Made by a program: the position numbers and the translations under genes | Origin: Paenibacillus lycopersici | GTDB taxonomy: Bacteria; Bacillota; Bacilli; Paenibacillales; Paenibacillaceae | Direction: 5' to 3' | Assembly (NCBI RefSeq): GCF_010119935.1 | Contig: NZ_CP048209.1 | Span: 6,360,001 to 6,424,000, forward strand | Length of the DNA: 64,000 bases | The notes under the pieces: generated by a model | The model's database searches: none | The model's input: the letters and a program-made list of their open reading frames with translations, nothing else | Told to the model about the DNA's origin: nothing | Shown here: piece after piece, positions 37,182-48,665 of the stretch | Layout: every line of letters starts with the position of its first letter | How positions within the stretch are numbered: the stretch's first letter is position 1

Positions 37182-38231
37182 TTAAGGATATACCGGTACG
37201 AAATTGAGCCCGAGCGACTCGTCCCAGCCCATCATCAGGTTGAGGTTCTGGATCGCTTGGCCCGCGGCGCCCTTCACAAGGTTGTCGATGACCGATACGA
37301 TCGTGACGCGGTTCGTGCGCGGATCGACCGCAAAGCCGATGTCGCAATAGTTGGAGCCCGCCACTTCTTTGGTCGCCGGATAGGTGCCGTTCGCGCGAAT
37401 GCGCACGAAATGACGGCCTTCGTAATAATTGCGGTACTGCGAGACAAAATCCTCGTTCGCGTACGTGCCGTTCATCGTCGCGTACATCGTGCTCATGATG
37501 CCCCGCGTCATCGGCACGAGATGCGTCGAGAACGTCGTGACGATCTTCTTGCCCGCCGCATCCGACAGCACCTGCTCGATCTCCGGAATATGCTGATGCT
37601 TGTTCAGCTTATACGCTTTGAAATTCTCGTTGATCTCCGCATAATGGTTCCCCAGGCTCAGACCGCGTCCCGCCCCGGATACGCCGGATTTCGCGTCGAT
37701 GACAATGGAGGCCGGATCGATCATCCCGGCCTTCACCGCAGGCACCAGGCCGAGCAGCGTCGCCGTCGGGAAGCAGCCGGGATTGGAGAGCAAGTCTGCG
37801 CCGCGGACGGAGTCCCCGTACACTTCGCATAAGCCGAACACCGCCCGATCCAGGTATTCCTGCGCCGCTGCTTCTTTCTTATACCAAGTCTCGTATTCCG
37901 CGCGGTCCTTAAGCCTATGGTCGCCGGACAGATCGATGACCTTCAAGCCCTCGGCCAGAAGCGATGGTGCTATTTTTGAAGCGACGCCCGCAGGCGTCGC
38001 GAGAAATACGACATCGGCCTTGCTCTTGATGAGCGCCGGATCTACGTCGTCCAGCATGCCCGTTTGAATTTCAAGCAAATGAGGAAAACCTTCCGCGATC
38101 GGCGCGCCCGCGCTCGATGAGGATACGACCGACGTCACTTCCACTTGCGGGTGTCCCGCCAGAAGCCGGATCAGCTCCACGCCGCCGTAACCGGTCGCTC
38201 CGATGATCGCTGCTTTAACCACTGTGCTCAT
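37182..38231 (-). CDS. argC: N-acetyl-gamma-glutamyl-phosphate reductase
   Basis: NADPH-dependent reduction of acetylglutamyl phosphate. 349 aa. Rossmann motif IIGATGYGGVELIRLL at the N-terminus, catalytic cysteine in LSNPGCFPTATLLGL near residue 150 and HQHIPEIEQ. ATG behind GGGAGAG. First gene of the arg operon, 84 nt after a promoter covered by two ArgR-type boxes. Confidence 0.97.
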   Translation of the reverse strand: MSTVVKAAIIGATGYGGVELIRLLAGHPQVEVTSVVSSSSAGAPIAEGFPHLLEIQTGMLDDVDPALIKSKADVVFLATPAGVASKIAPSLLAEGLKVIDLSGDHRLKDRAEYETWYKKEAAAQEYLDRAVFGLCEVYGDSVRGADLLSNPGCFPTATLLGLVPAVKAGMIDPASIVIDAKSGVSGAGRGLSLGNHYAEINENFKAYKLNKHQHIPEIEQVLSDAAGKKIVTTFSTHLVPMTRGIMSTMYATMNGTYANEDFVSQYRNYYEGRHFVRIRANGTYPATKEVAGSNYCDIGFAVDPRTNRVTIVSVIDNLVKGAAGQAIQNLNLMMGWDESLGLNFVPVYP

Positions 38232-38306
38232 TTACGTCTCTCCCATCCTTATCCTTCCTAGTTACTCATTGTACACAAACGGAAGGATCGTGGAAATAGC
38301 TTTTGC

Positions 38307-38344
38307 TTTGTATTATTATACATTCGCATTTATATAAATACAAC
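38307..38344 (-). promoter_or_regulatory. Promoter of argCJBDFGH overlapped by two ARG boxes
   Basis: TTGTAT (38338-38343), 17-bp spacer and perfect TATAAT (38315-38320) on the minus strand. The palindrome TGTAT-AATA-ATACA over the -10 fits the ArgR/AhrC consensus TGNATWWWWATNCA. A second site with one mismatch, centred 20 bp away, covers the -35. Arginine-bound ArgR should block this promoter. Confidence 0.65.
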
Positions 38345-38361
38345 GCTAAATTCATCCGTTT

Positions 38362-39315
38362 TTAGGGCAGCTGAAATCCTTCTCCCAGCACTTCCGCGGT
38401 GTCGCTGATGATGACGAACGCACTTGGATCGGCCGTCTTAACCAAGCTCTTCAGCTTCGATACTTCGCCCCTGCCGACGACGACCATCAGCACCGTTCTC
38501 GCCTCTCCCGTATAGCCGCCGTGCGCGTCCAGCTTCGTCAGCCCGCGGTCCAAATCATGCAGCACGACCTGCGAAATGGTCTCCGGCCGTTCGGAAATAA
38601 TAAACGCGACCTTGGAGACCGCCAGTCCCGTCTGTACGAAATCGATCGTCTTGCTCGTGGCGAACAATCCGACCAGCGCGTAGAGCGCGTTCTCCGGCGC
38701 GATCAGGATGCCCGCCATCGCAATGACGATGCCGTCGAACATCGGCACGGCCAGCGCGAGCTTGATGCCCGTGAACCGGTGCAGCAGCTGTGCGGCCAAG
38801 TCCAGCCCGCCCGTGGACGCCTTGCCGCGGAAGACGAGGCCTAGCCCGGCCCCTACGCCAATGCCGCCGTAGATGGAGGCCAGCATGGCGTTGTCCGTCG
38901 GGGGCTCCCAATGCGACGTCATCAGCACGAACAAGGGCAGCACGAAGGAGCCGAGCGCCGTCTTCAGCGCGAACCGCTTGCCGAGCAGCCACAGCCCCAG
39001 CAGGAATAACGGCACGTTGAGCGCCCACTGCGTATAAGCGGGCGGGATGCCCGTCTCATAGTGTACGAGAATGGATATGCCCGACACGCCGCCGGACGCG
39101 ATGCCGAGCGGAACGAGAAACATGTTGAAACTGATCGCGATGAGGAAGGCCCCCGCCAGCAGCAGCACGACGCTGAGCAGCGCCTCGCTTCTGGCGCCGG
39201 CGGACCGCGCCTTGCGTTTGTTGACGCGGTCTTCGCGATGATTGTCCTGACTTGCGGCAGATGCCGTTCCCCGCTCGCCTTGCGGCTGATGCTTATCCTT
39301 CGAATGATTGCCCAT
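38362..39315 (-). CDS. YitT-family membrane protein (DUF2179 C-terminus)
   Basis: 317 aa, function not established for the family. A charged N-terminal tail of about 45 residues precedes five or six hydrophobic spans (LLSVVLLLAGAFLIAISFNM, WALNVPLFLLGLWLLG and others). The loop GLGLVFRGKASTGGLDL is typical. The last ~90 residues form the cytosolic DUF2179 domain (AFIISERPETISQVVLHDL, GEARTVLMVVVGR). The ATG of MGNHSK was chosen with GGGAG 10 nt upstream. Upstream of the arg operon with no terminator between, so some read-through is possible. Confidence 0.85.
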   Translation of the reverse strand: MGNHSKDKHQPQGERGTASAASQDNHREDRVNKRKARSAGARSEALLSVVLLLAGAFLIAISFNMFLVPLGIASGGVSGISILVHYETGIPPAYTQWALNVPLFLLGLWLLGKRFALKTALGSFVLPLFVLMTSHWEPPTDNAMLASIYGGIGVGAGLGLVFRGKASTGGLDLAAQLLHRFTGIKLALAVPMFDGIVIAMAGILIAPENALYALVGLFATSKTIDFVQTGLAVSKVAFIISERPETISQVVLHDLDRGLTKLDAHGGYTGEARTVLMVVVGRGEVSKLKSLVKTADPSAFVIISDTAEVLGEGFQLP

Positions 39316-39527
39316 GCTTGCCGATCTCCCTTGTCGTCGCCGCGGCATTGCCGCAGCCGCTGATTATCGCCATTCGCGTTCCATTATGCATATGTATGAC
39401 GTATACCGAGAGCGCCGGCTTGCAACGGCGCCCTGCCTTTCCGTGCTGCCCGCCTCGCAGATTCGGGACGCATTTCGTTCGTTGCCGCGCTGCCCCTTTA
39501 CTACGGCTAAGGATTTCTCTCCATGCC

Positions 39528-39563
39528 AAAAAGAGTTCCGACACTTTAGTGTCGGAACTCTTT
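39528..39563 (-). terminator. Terminator of prfB
   Basis: Perfect stem GAGTTCCGACAC/GTGTCGGAACTC with a 4-nt loop, then UUUUU on the minus strand, 32 nt after the prfB stop. The hairpin is also followed by UUU on the plus strand. Confidence 0.92.
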
Positions 39564-39595
39564 GCTATGCCTATGCATCCGTGCCATGAATTGGC

Positions 39596-40715
39596 TTAGT
39601 CGGCGTTCTCGTCATGGCGGATCTTGCTGCGCAAGTACCCGTCGATGAACATATCCAGATCGCCGTCCATGACCGCGCCGACGTTGCCGGTTTCCACCGA
39701 GGTGCGGTGATCCTTCACCATGCTGTACGGATGGAAGACATAGGAGCGGATCTGGCTGCCCCAGGCGATATCGGACTGTTCGCCGCGAATTTCCGCGAGC
39801 TGCTTCTGCTGCTCTTCGATCTTGCGCTCGTAGAGCTTGGAACGAAGCATCTGCATCGCGCGCTCCCGGTTCTGGATTTGCGAACGCTGCGTCTGGCACG
39901 AGACGACGATGCCGGACGGCACATGCGTAATCCGAATCGCCGACTCCGTCTTGTTGATGTGCTGGCCGCCGGCGCCGCTCGCCCGGTACGTGTCCACCTT
40001 CAAATCCTCGCTGCGGATGTCGATTTCGATATCGTCGTCGATCTCCGGCATGATGTCGCAGGAGACGAAGGAGGTGTGCCGGCGTCCCGATGCGTCGAAC
40101 GGCGAGATCCGCACGAGCCGGTGCACGCCCTTCTCCGCTTTCAGATAACCGTACGCGTTATGGCCTTTGACGGAAATCGTGACGCTCTTGATGCCCGCTT
40201 CGTCGCCGGCCAAGTAATCGAGGAGCTCGACCTTGAAGCCGTGCTTCTCGGCCCAGCGCGTATACATCCGGTACAGCATCTGGCCCCAGTCCTGCGACTC
40301 CGTGCCGCCGGCGCCGGGATGCAGCTCAAGGATCGCGTTCAACCGGTCGTACGGCTCGTTCAGCAGCAGCTGCAGTTCGAATTCGCCTACTTTGGCGACG
40401 AGGTCGGCGACGCTCTTCTTCAGCTCCGCGGCCATGTCCTCGTCGTCTTCCTCTTCCGCCAGCTCCAGCATCGTCTGGAGATCCTCCTGATCGGCGTTCA
40501 TCCGTTCGTATTGATCCACGACGGACTTCACCGCATTCAGCTCGGAAATGGTGTTTTGCGCGCGCTCGTTGTCATCCCAGAAGTCCGGCGCGCTCATTTT
40601 CTCCTCGAAATTCAAGATCATCTCTTGCTTCAGATCTAAGTCAAAGAGACCCCCTGAGTTCTTGGAGACGCTTCGCCACTTCGCGCAGGTCTTGCTTCAC
40701 CGCTGTATCTATCAT
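39596..40715 (-). CDS. prfB: Peptide chain release factor 2 with programmed +1 frameshift
   Basis: Releases peptides at UGA and UAA. The first 24 codons (ATG at 40715, MIDTAVKQDLREVAKRLQEL..) end at an in-frame TGA at 40641-40643. The site reads AGGGGG-TCT-CTT-TGA-C, the classic RF2 autoregulatory slip: an internal Shine-Dalgarno, then CUU UGA. A +1 shift gives Asp and continues to the normal stop, about 372 aa in total. RF2 features: tripeptide SPF in RISPFDASGRRHTSF, GGQ loop RASGAGGQHINKTESAIR. Low RF2 makes ribosomes pause at UGA and shift. It follows secA by 57 nt, as in other Bacillales. Confidence 0.97.
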
Positions 40716-40772
40716 GACTGTCGCTTCACCTCAACATTCGGTTCTTTGCCCTACGTTATGCACCGGCCAGGC

Positions 40773-43280
<2,508 letters not shown>

Positions 43281-43403
43281 GGTCTTCCCCTTTCGATGTT
43301 ACGCCTGTTTGCATAAATTGTAACAGTTTGCGGCAGTTCTCGCAATGTTACCGGCCTTAGGGATAAGATGGATACGCGCCGCTCTCCCGCCAGCCGCCGG
43401 GAT

Positions 43404-43430
43404 GCAAAGAGGCCCTGGTTGCCCAGGGCC
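43404..43430 (-). terminator. Terminator after hpf
   Basis: Stem GGCCCTGG/CCAGGGCC with a 4-nt loop, then UCUUUGC on the minus strand, 28 nt after the hpf stop. Confidence 0.8.
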
Positions 43431-43458
43431 CGATCTTCTTGTTCCTAACTAGTCCGCA

Positions 43459-44004
43459 CTAGTCCGCTTCCAGCAAACCGTACCGGCCATCGCCGCGTCT
43501 ATAGACGACGTTGACCTCCTTCGTTTCCGAATTCGCGAACATGTAGAAGGAGTGGCCGACCATATTCATTTGCAGAATCGCCTCTTCGACGTCCATCGGT
43601 TTTAATAGGAAGCGTTTCGTGCGGACCAGCTCGTAATCCTCTTCCTCGTCCGCAACGCGGACCGCTGCTCCGTCTTCCTTGAACATCGTCCGAATGCCGC
43701 TTCCTTTTCTAAACTTGCTATTTATTTTCGTCTTATGTTTGCGTATTTGACGCTCCAGTTTGTCCACCACCATATCGATGGACGCATACATATCTTCGCT
43801 TCGCTCTTCGGCTCTGAGGACCACGCTGGCCAGCGGGATCGTCACCTCTATGACGTGTCTTCCTTTCGTCACGGACATCGTGACGTGTGTTTCGGAGGGG
43901 ATTGGCGCTTCAAAATACTTTTCCAGGCGGTTCAGTTTCTTCTCGACATAATCGCGCATGGCGTCTGTCACCAAGATGTGTTGACCTCGAATATTGTATC
44001 TCAT
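43459..44004 (-). CDS. hpf: Long-form ribosome hibernation promoting factor
   Basis: Binds 30S subunits and pairs ribosomes into inactive 100S dimers in stationary phase. 181 aa, the long form: N-terminal S30AE domain (RYNIRGQHILVTDAMRDYVE to LERQIRKHK), a linker, and the C-terminal dimerisation domain (VRTKRFLLKPMDVEEAILQM, SETKEVNVVYRRGDGRYGLL). Start ATG at 44004 with AAAGGAGG 7 nt upstream. It has a near-consensus vegetative promoter. Upstream lies the accessory island where flagellar genes would be expected. Confidence 0.95.
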   Translation of the reverse strand: MRYNIRGQHILVTDAMRDYVEKKLNRLEKYFEAPIPSETHVTMSVTKGRHVIEVTIPLASVVLRAEERSEDMYASIDMVVDKLERQIRKHKTKINSKFRKGSGIRTMFKEDGAAVRVADEEEDYELVRTKRFLLKPMDVEEAILQMNMVGHSFYMFANSETKEVNVVYRRGDGRYGLLEAD

Positions 44005-44029
44005 GTGCATTCCTCCTTTACATGATCTT

Positions 44030-44058
44030 AGTATAACATTTATATCGGCGTATCTCAA
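44030..44058 (-). promoter_or_regulatory. SigA-type promoter of hpf
   Basis: TTGAGA, 17-bp spacer, TATACT on the minus strand, 26 nt before the hpf start. Confidence 0.65.
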
Positions 44059-44148
44059 AGATATTATCAGTATTTTTGGAATTATCTAAAAACTATTGTC
44101 GAATTGATGTCTATGCGTTTTCGGGTGATTCAGCCCCTCCGAATTGAA

Positions 44149-44169
44149 GAGCCACCAAACTGGTGGCTC
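44149..44169 (-). terminator. Terminator of the FkbH-ACP gene set
   Basis: GAGCCACCA/TGGTGGCTC with a 3-nt loop, followed on the minus strand by UUCAAUU. It lies about 110 nt after the deacetylase stop; the sequence between holds nothing recognisable. Confidence 0.65.
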
Positions 44170-44277
44170 GAATACTCACAGAACCCGCAATACTGTCAGG
44201 TTAATAGAAATAGATTTGGTAGAGGCAGCCGATAGAAACAGACCAAAGCCTGTGAGCTTAACGTCGTCCTGGGACGT

Positions 44278-45162
44278 TTATCTGGAATGCCCTAAATTCG
44301 CACAGTCAATCCGATCGATCCAAAACTCCCGTTCCTGCGGCACTTCCTTCGGTACGGTTGAGAATGCACCCTTGAAACCGTTAGCGATAAGAATTGGCGT
44401 TAATTGCTCTCTCATCGCTTCGAAGTGGACACCTCCGCCGAAGGCAGGCGTGTACCACTCGGAATAAGACCCTAACGCTCCTTTAAGATACTCCCGGCAA
44501 GGCTTAATTTCCTTGTCGTAGAACTGCCGAGGGTCCCCGCAATATGGAAGATGCTCATGACAGTGTACCCCTATGGTCATTCCTTCACGATGCATATGCT
44601 TGATTTCCCGCTCCGTCAAGTAAAAATCATCAATGAATTTCGCTTTATCCGGGAACAAGGTGTCAAATACCGCCCCCAGAATTTCAGTTGCTTCTTCCGT
44701 CGTTAACTTGATATTCAACATGTACTTGTTATACCTGCGCAGTCTATCCTGTTCGTAGGAATAGGTTGCGCTTGCTTCTTCTATGCCGGTCGTATCATGC
44801 TTCGAACGGATCCGTTCCCAGATTTCCTCATCAGATACAAACGAGAGAGCGGTGTGTACCAGGTGAAACACAGGAATAATGCCCGAAACTAAAGGACCTG
44901 ACATTACGGTAAAATAAGCAGGGACCCCTTTGCGCTTCAAGATGTCAAACGCATTGATATATTGATCCTTCGTACCGTCATCGAAAGTCAAGATGCACCA
45001 TGGCCTTGATCGGGGCTTATCCATCTGATCCAGTGAAATAATATCATAGGTTTTGCTTAGCGTATCAATCTGGTGTGCAAAGTCCCGAGGCGACAAAGGG
45101 AAAATGCCTTTCCAGCCCTCTCGCTCCCGGATATAATGATACATTACGGCAAGATTATTCAT
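44278..45162 (-). CDS. Polysaccharide deacetylase (NodB, CE4 family)
   Basis: Likely removes an N- or O-acetyl group from a sugar or glycan precursor. About 294 aa. Metal motif LTFDDGTKDQY with Asp61-Asp62 and the His pair in GVHCHEHLPYC; TPAFGGGVHF near the C-terminus corresponds to motif 3 and the catalytic Arg region of NodB proteins, though in divergent form. No signal peptide, so it acts in the cytosol on an intermediate rather than on the wall. The ATG of MNNLAVMYHY gives 6 nt spacing to GGGATGGA; an ATG two codons earlier also exists. It overlaps the end of the GNAT gene upstream. Last gene of the AT-richer six-gene set. Confidence 0.82.
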   Translation of the reverse strand: MNNLAVMYHYIREREGWKGIFPLSPRDFAHQIDTLSKTYDIISLDQMDKPRSRPWCILTFDDGTKDQYINAFDILKRKGVPAYFTVMSGPLVSGIIPVFHLVHTALSFVSDEEIWERIRSKHDTTGIEEASATYSYEQDRLRRYNKYMLNIKLTTEEATEILGAVFDTLFPDKAKFIDDFYLTEREIKHMHREGMTIGVHCHEHLPYCGDPRQFYDKEIKPCREYLKGALGSYSEWYTPAFGGGVHFEAMREQLTPILIANGFKGAFSTVPKEVPQEREFWIDRIDCANLGHSR

Positions 45163-46309
45163 AAACATTCCATCCCGCAGGCAGCGGCCAAATATTCGGG
45201 CGGTCCATATCGCAATCCGATTTTACGAAGTAGGTGTCGTCAATAGCGATTGGTGCAGCCTGCCCTTGACCACCCTTGATTTTCCAAACGAAATTGATCG
45301 GGCTCACCCGGTGGCGGAACGGTTGAAATAAACCTGCAAGACCATTCTCATCCGGCGTAAAGTCAGGGTTCTGCAATCTGAACCCGGCAAGCGTGAGTAG
45401 ATGCTCCAGCTTGTTATTGCTGATTTGGAAGTCAGCTGCCGCACAGCCATTCTGTTTGGCCCATGCCAGCACGCCGGCAATTACATTTCTGAAACTCGGA
45501 TCATCCTCGCCGCTCCACACTGCGCTGGAACGCGGAATTAATTCGATCATCCGCAGTACTTTCAGACCATGCATCTCTTCATTCGCCGGATCATATACAC
45601 GGTCAATACGTGCCACGACCACCCCGCTATCCAATGGATCGCCAAATATGACATAGCGGTAGCCTTCGCTATTCAGATATCTCCATTTCCAGAAAGAAGC
45701 GCTGCGATACTGATAGAATGAGAACTTGCCTGAAATGCTGATGTGGAATAACCGTTCAAGCTGCTCGGGCTTAATGTTATCATTCGGGCTTATGGCAGCC
45801 ACCAGGCTGCTGTGGACCTTATCCGCCCACTCCTCTATGCTGACCTGATCCACCTTGTTCATAAGGAGCTGCATATAGCCTTCTGCATCAAGCGGGATCA
45901 CATAGCGATTCAATGAAGGGGAATAGGAGTACCCCATTCGCTGGTACATTGGCGCAACCTGCAAGTTGCATCCAAGCGTCAAGCTGACCGGATTATGCTT
46001 CTCCGTTTCCCTTAATAACATCACTCCCAGGCCGCTGGTTCTATACTTCTCGTCAATGACCCACATCGTCAGTCCGCAGCCTCTCACCAGATCGCCGTTC
46101 ACCGCATACTCGCTTGGGATATTGCCCAGAAAGCCGATGATGCTCTCATTCTCCTTCAATAATAGCGATTGACAGTTATCATCTTCATGAATGCGGTATT
46201 GCCAGTCAAATAGCGTTTTATCGTAAATCGCATGCTTCGGCGCCCAGTTCTTCTGCAAGAATGCAACCAGCTCTTCAAAGTCGCTGTCGCAGTAATTAAC
46301 TATTTTCAT
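45155..46309 (-). CDS. GNAT-fold acyltransferase, two-domain
   Basis: 384 aa. The N-terminal 150 residues show a GNAT acetyltransferase pattern: CGLTMWVIDEKYRTSGLGVM corresponds to the acyl-CoA-binding motif A, followed by NLQVAPMYQRMGY. A second region from about residue 190 (FYQYRSASFWKWRYL) is typical of long GNAT-like proteins in glycan clusters and may bind the acceptor. Its start overlaps the VOC stop (ATGA), so the two are translationally coupled. With an ACP two genes upstream, the donor may be acyl-ACP rather than acyl-CoA; this is inference. Substrate unknown. Confidence 0.7.
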   Translation of the reverse strand: MKIVNYCDSDFEELVAFLQKNWAPKHAIYDKTLFDWQYRIHEDDNCQSLLLKENESIIGFLGNIPSEYAVNGDLVRGCGLTMWVIDEKYRTSGLGVMLLRETEKHNPVSLTLGCNLQVAPMYQRMGYSYSPSLNRYVIPLDAEGYMQLLMNKVDQVSIEEWADKVHSSLVAAISPNDNIKPEQLERLFHISISGKFSFYQYRSASFWKWRYLNSEGYRYVIFGDPLDSGVVVARIDRVYDPANEEMHGLKVLRMIELIPRSSAVWSGEDDPSFRNVIAGVLAWAKQNGCAAADFQISNNKLEHLLTLAGFRLQNPDFTPDENGLAGLFQPFRHRVSPINFVWKIKGGQGQAAPIAIDDTYFVKSDCDMDRPNIWPLPAGWNVYE

Positions 46310-46707
46310 ATCGTCCTATCCCTTTCAAGCAATTCGAATAGTCCCCATTCCCTGTGGTACACCCAAGCGATCTTCCGATTGGCGAAAGCAGCGGCAGGGA
46401 CAGGCTGTTGAATGACTTTAAATTGATGTGATTCCGCACAACTTAAGGATTCGTGGATATCATCGACCTCGAAACAAAGATGAACGAATTTATTGCCTTT
46501 CTTCAGGCTGTTATGAATAGGCGATTGATCATTAAGGGGTTGAATTAACTCAATCGATGCATCCGCTATCGATACGAAGCCAACCTTGACGCGCTGAATC
46601 GGATCTTCCGTAATCTCTTCCTGATCCAAGTACTGACTATCAATTTGATTCACAGCCAGACCGATGTGATGCAGCTTGGCAGATGGTCCGAATAATTGCA
46701 AGTTCAT
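46306..46707 (-). CDS. VOC (glyoxalase/epimerase fold) protein
   Basis: 133 aa, one pair of beta-alpha-beta-beta-beta modules as in methylmalonyl-CoA epimerase. LHHIGLAVNQID begins the first module, ASIELIQPLNDQSP ends it, VHLCFEVDDIHESL begins the second and WGLFELLE ends it. The His and Glu positions match the expected metal ligands of the fold. In this set it may epimerise or otherwise act on the acyl group carried by the ACP; the reaction is unknown. It begins 14 nt after the ACP stop and overlaps the GNAT gene by 4 nt. Confidence 0.75.
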   Translation of the reverse strand: MNLQLFGPSAKLHHIGLAVNQIDSQYLDQEEITEDPIQRVKVGFVSIADASIELIQPLNDQSPIHNSLKKGNKFVHLCFEVDDIHESLSCAESHQFKVIQQPVPAAAFANRKIAWVYHREWGLFELLERDRTI

Positions 46708-46721
46708 GTCTGGGCCTCCGG

Positions 46722-46955
46722 TTAGTTGGCTAGCTCTTGGGCGATGTCCACAATGGCTTGGACGGAATCGATATTTGCAATATGATCAATGGGAATCGAT
46801 ATCCCGAATACGGATTCGATCTCCAGAATGAGATTCAACTGTCCCAGGGAATCCCATTTCTCAAAATCATTCTTGACACTCTCAAGCTTTACTTGCTCGA
46901 CAGGTACCTCCATCACTGCGGAAACGATTGTACGAATTTGCTCTACTCGGTTCAC
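46722..46955 (-). CDS. Stand-alone acyl carrier protein
   Basis: 77 aa, four-helix ACP. The phosphopantetheine site is Ser36 in EKWDSLGQLNLILEIE. The start is GTG; its ribosome site GAGGAG lies inside the last codons of the FkbH gene, which ends 7 nt before, so expression is coupled. It is not the fatty-acid ACP: it differs from AcpP and lies beside an FkbH-type protein, which in known systems loads a glyceryl unit from 1,3-bisphosphoglycerate onto such an ACP. Confidence 0.88.
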   Translation of the reverse strand: MNRVEQIRTIVSAVMEVPVEQVKLESVKNDFEKWDSLGQLNLILEIESVFGISIPIDHIANIDSVQAIVDIAQELAN

Positions 46956-46962
46956 TTGTGCA

Positions 46963-48621
46963 TCACTCCTCGATGAATGTAATATAGTTCGGCATGTGAA
47001 TCTGATCGGCATCCAGCCGTTCTGTACTGCCCGGCACATACTTTTCTTTCATGAAATCAATAAAAGGTTTGTTCTTTGACGTTTCTATGCAGCGTGCTGT
47101 CAGACGGCTTGATCCGGCCGCAAGCAAGGCATAGTACAGCATGGCTTCTTCAATGCCTTTTCCCATTACGCGGCAGCTCATGACAAAATCGTGAATCTCG
47201 GCTTGATCGGCTTCCATTCGTGAAAGAGATAGGATCCCTGTATATCCCGAAGTGCCGAATTTATCTTCAACCTCAAACACAAAGACGGAATGATCCGCTT
47301 GATTGCTCCACGTCCAGTAATCTTCTGTCGTGAACCTGCGCGTCGCCATATTGAATTGGTTTGTTTTGTTCAATAACTGAACCACGCGCGGCAGCAAGGC
47401 CGCATTCAGCTTGGTTACTCTCACCTTCAGTTCCAACGAGCTCAGCCAGTCTTCCAAGGAACCAACCAGCCTCTTCCCTTCCTGCCGCTGTTGTTCGATT
47501 TGGAACCACTTGCCCCTGTCCCGATCTTCTTCAGTAACGCTTGAGGTCTCGAAACAATTCAGCGTGTGGATAAAAACAGGGTACTGCGTGTAATCTTCAG
47601 GTAAGTCAGGGACGTAAATCCCAGGAAGGGCTTGTCTGATCCGGTCTCGCTCGATGGGGTTATCGTCCAGGAATACAACCGATTGAAGCCCTAAATGGAG
47701 TTCATTCACAATTTCCAGAATGTTCTGGGCTTTATCCTCCCAATTGATGCGCAGCGCCGAGAAATCCGCTTTCTTCAAAATCATCTCAGGATGCTGCTCA
47801 ATCATTTCAAGTGCGGTCTGCTCATTGTTCTTACTGGATATCCCTAATAGAATCCCCCGGCTAGCAAGCCGTTTCAGCTCTCGTTGAAATGCCTTGAAGC
47901 TTTCTCCAACCGGATCGATCCCGCCGAGCTTAATATTTTCCATGCCATCATCGCCAATAATGCCGCCCCATAGCGTGTTATCCAAATCGCAGATGATGAG
48001 TTTCTTGGATTGTCCGAGCAGGCCGCAGACGACAGCTTTCATCTCTTGGGCGACGAATGCGAATAGATCTCTGGTGAATGGGATTTTGCCAAGCGCGTAC
48101 ATTTTGCTATCGTAGCTTTTCTTCTGGATGGCTGCATACCAGTACGTGGAATCCAGAATAATGAATGATTTATGTCCACTAAGCCGCTCGGCTAGCCGAA
48201 GATTCATTTGCATGAGAATATTAGTTAGGCCTGTATTATGTTTATTCGTAAGTGTCTGTATCCACCTGTAATGCGGCGGAACGGACCAAGAGGCTACAAA
48301 TACAAAGCGGCTGTTCATACCGGATGGGATCAACATGTCACAGAAGTCATCGACTTCTTGCATGATTTGGCCGATATTCACAGCCTCGTAATCAAGCACC
48401 TTCTTAAAGGATGGAACCATCGTCTCCGGACTTGTCCATACGAGATGCGCATCCAGCCCTTCCCTCCACGACGGATGGTTGAGATTCATAAGCAGTTGGT
48501 GAACTTGATTATAAGGACCTTCAATTGCCTCTATCGCAATTCCATGCGAGGGCTCTGCTAATAAGCGAACCATTGGATTCAAGTTCCAATCCGACAGTAG
48601 CAGCATTCTTATGGGTTGCAT
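46963..48621 (-). CDS. FkbH-like HAD-IIIC protein (glyceryl-ACP forming type)
   Basis: 552 aa. Related FkbH proteins capture glyceryl phosphate from 1,3-bisphosphoglycerate, remove the phosphate and pass glyceryl to an ACP. An N-terminal SGNH-like region of about 190 residues (RMLLLSDWNLN, FIILDSTYWY) precedes the HAD core with IICDLDNTLWGGIIGDDG near residue 210, GISSKNNEQTALEM and FLDDNPIERDRIR. The C-terminal part is GNAT-like (NKTNQFNMATRRF, CRVMGKGIEEAML). The start at MQPIRMLLLSD fits the family; an in-frame ATG at 48654, 11 nt after the preceding stop, is possible. The full three-part architecture is intact, so it is likely active. Confidence 0.88.
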   Translation of the reverse strand: MQPIRMLLLSDWNLNPMVRLLAEPSHGIAIEAIEGPYNQVHQLLMNLNHPSWREGLDAHLVWTSPETMVPSFKKVLDYEAVNIGQIMQEVDDFCDMLIPSGMNSRFVFVASWSVPPHYRWIQTLTNKHNTGLTNILMQMNLRLAERLSGHKSFIILDSTYWYAAIQKKSYDSKMYALGKIPFTRDLFAFVAQEMKAVVCGLLGQSKKLIICDLDNTLWGGIIGDDGMENIKLGGIDPVGESFKAFQRELKRLASRGILLGISSKNNEQTALEMIEQHPEMILKKADFSALRINWEDKAQNILEIVNELHLGLQSVVFLDDNPIERDRIRQALPGIYVPDLPEDYTQYPVFIHTLNCFETSSVTEEDRDRGKWFQIEQQRQEGKRLVGSLEDWLSSLELKVRVTKLNAALLPRVVQLLNKTNQFNMATRRFTTEDYWTWSNQADHSVFVFEVEDKFGTSGYTGILSLSRMEADQAEIHDFVMSCRVMGKGIEEAMLYYALLAAGSSRLTARCIETSKNKPFIDFMKEKYVPGSTERLDADQIHMPNYITFIEE

Positions 48622-48665
48622 TGATGAGCCTGACCTCCTCTGCCGCTGTTCCATGCTCCTGCTTC

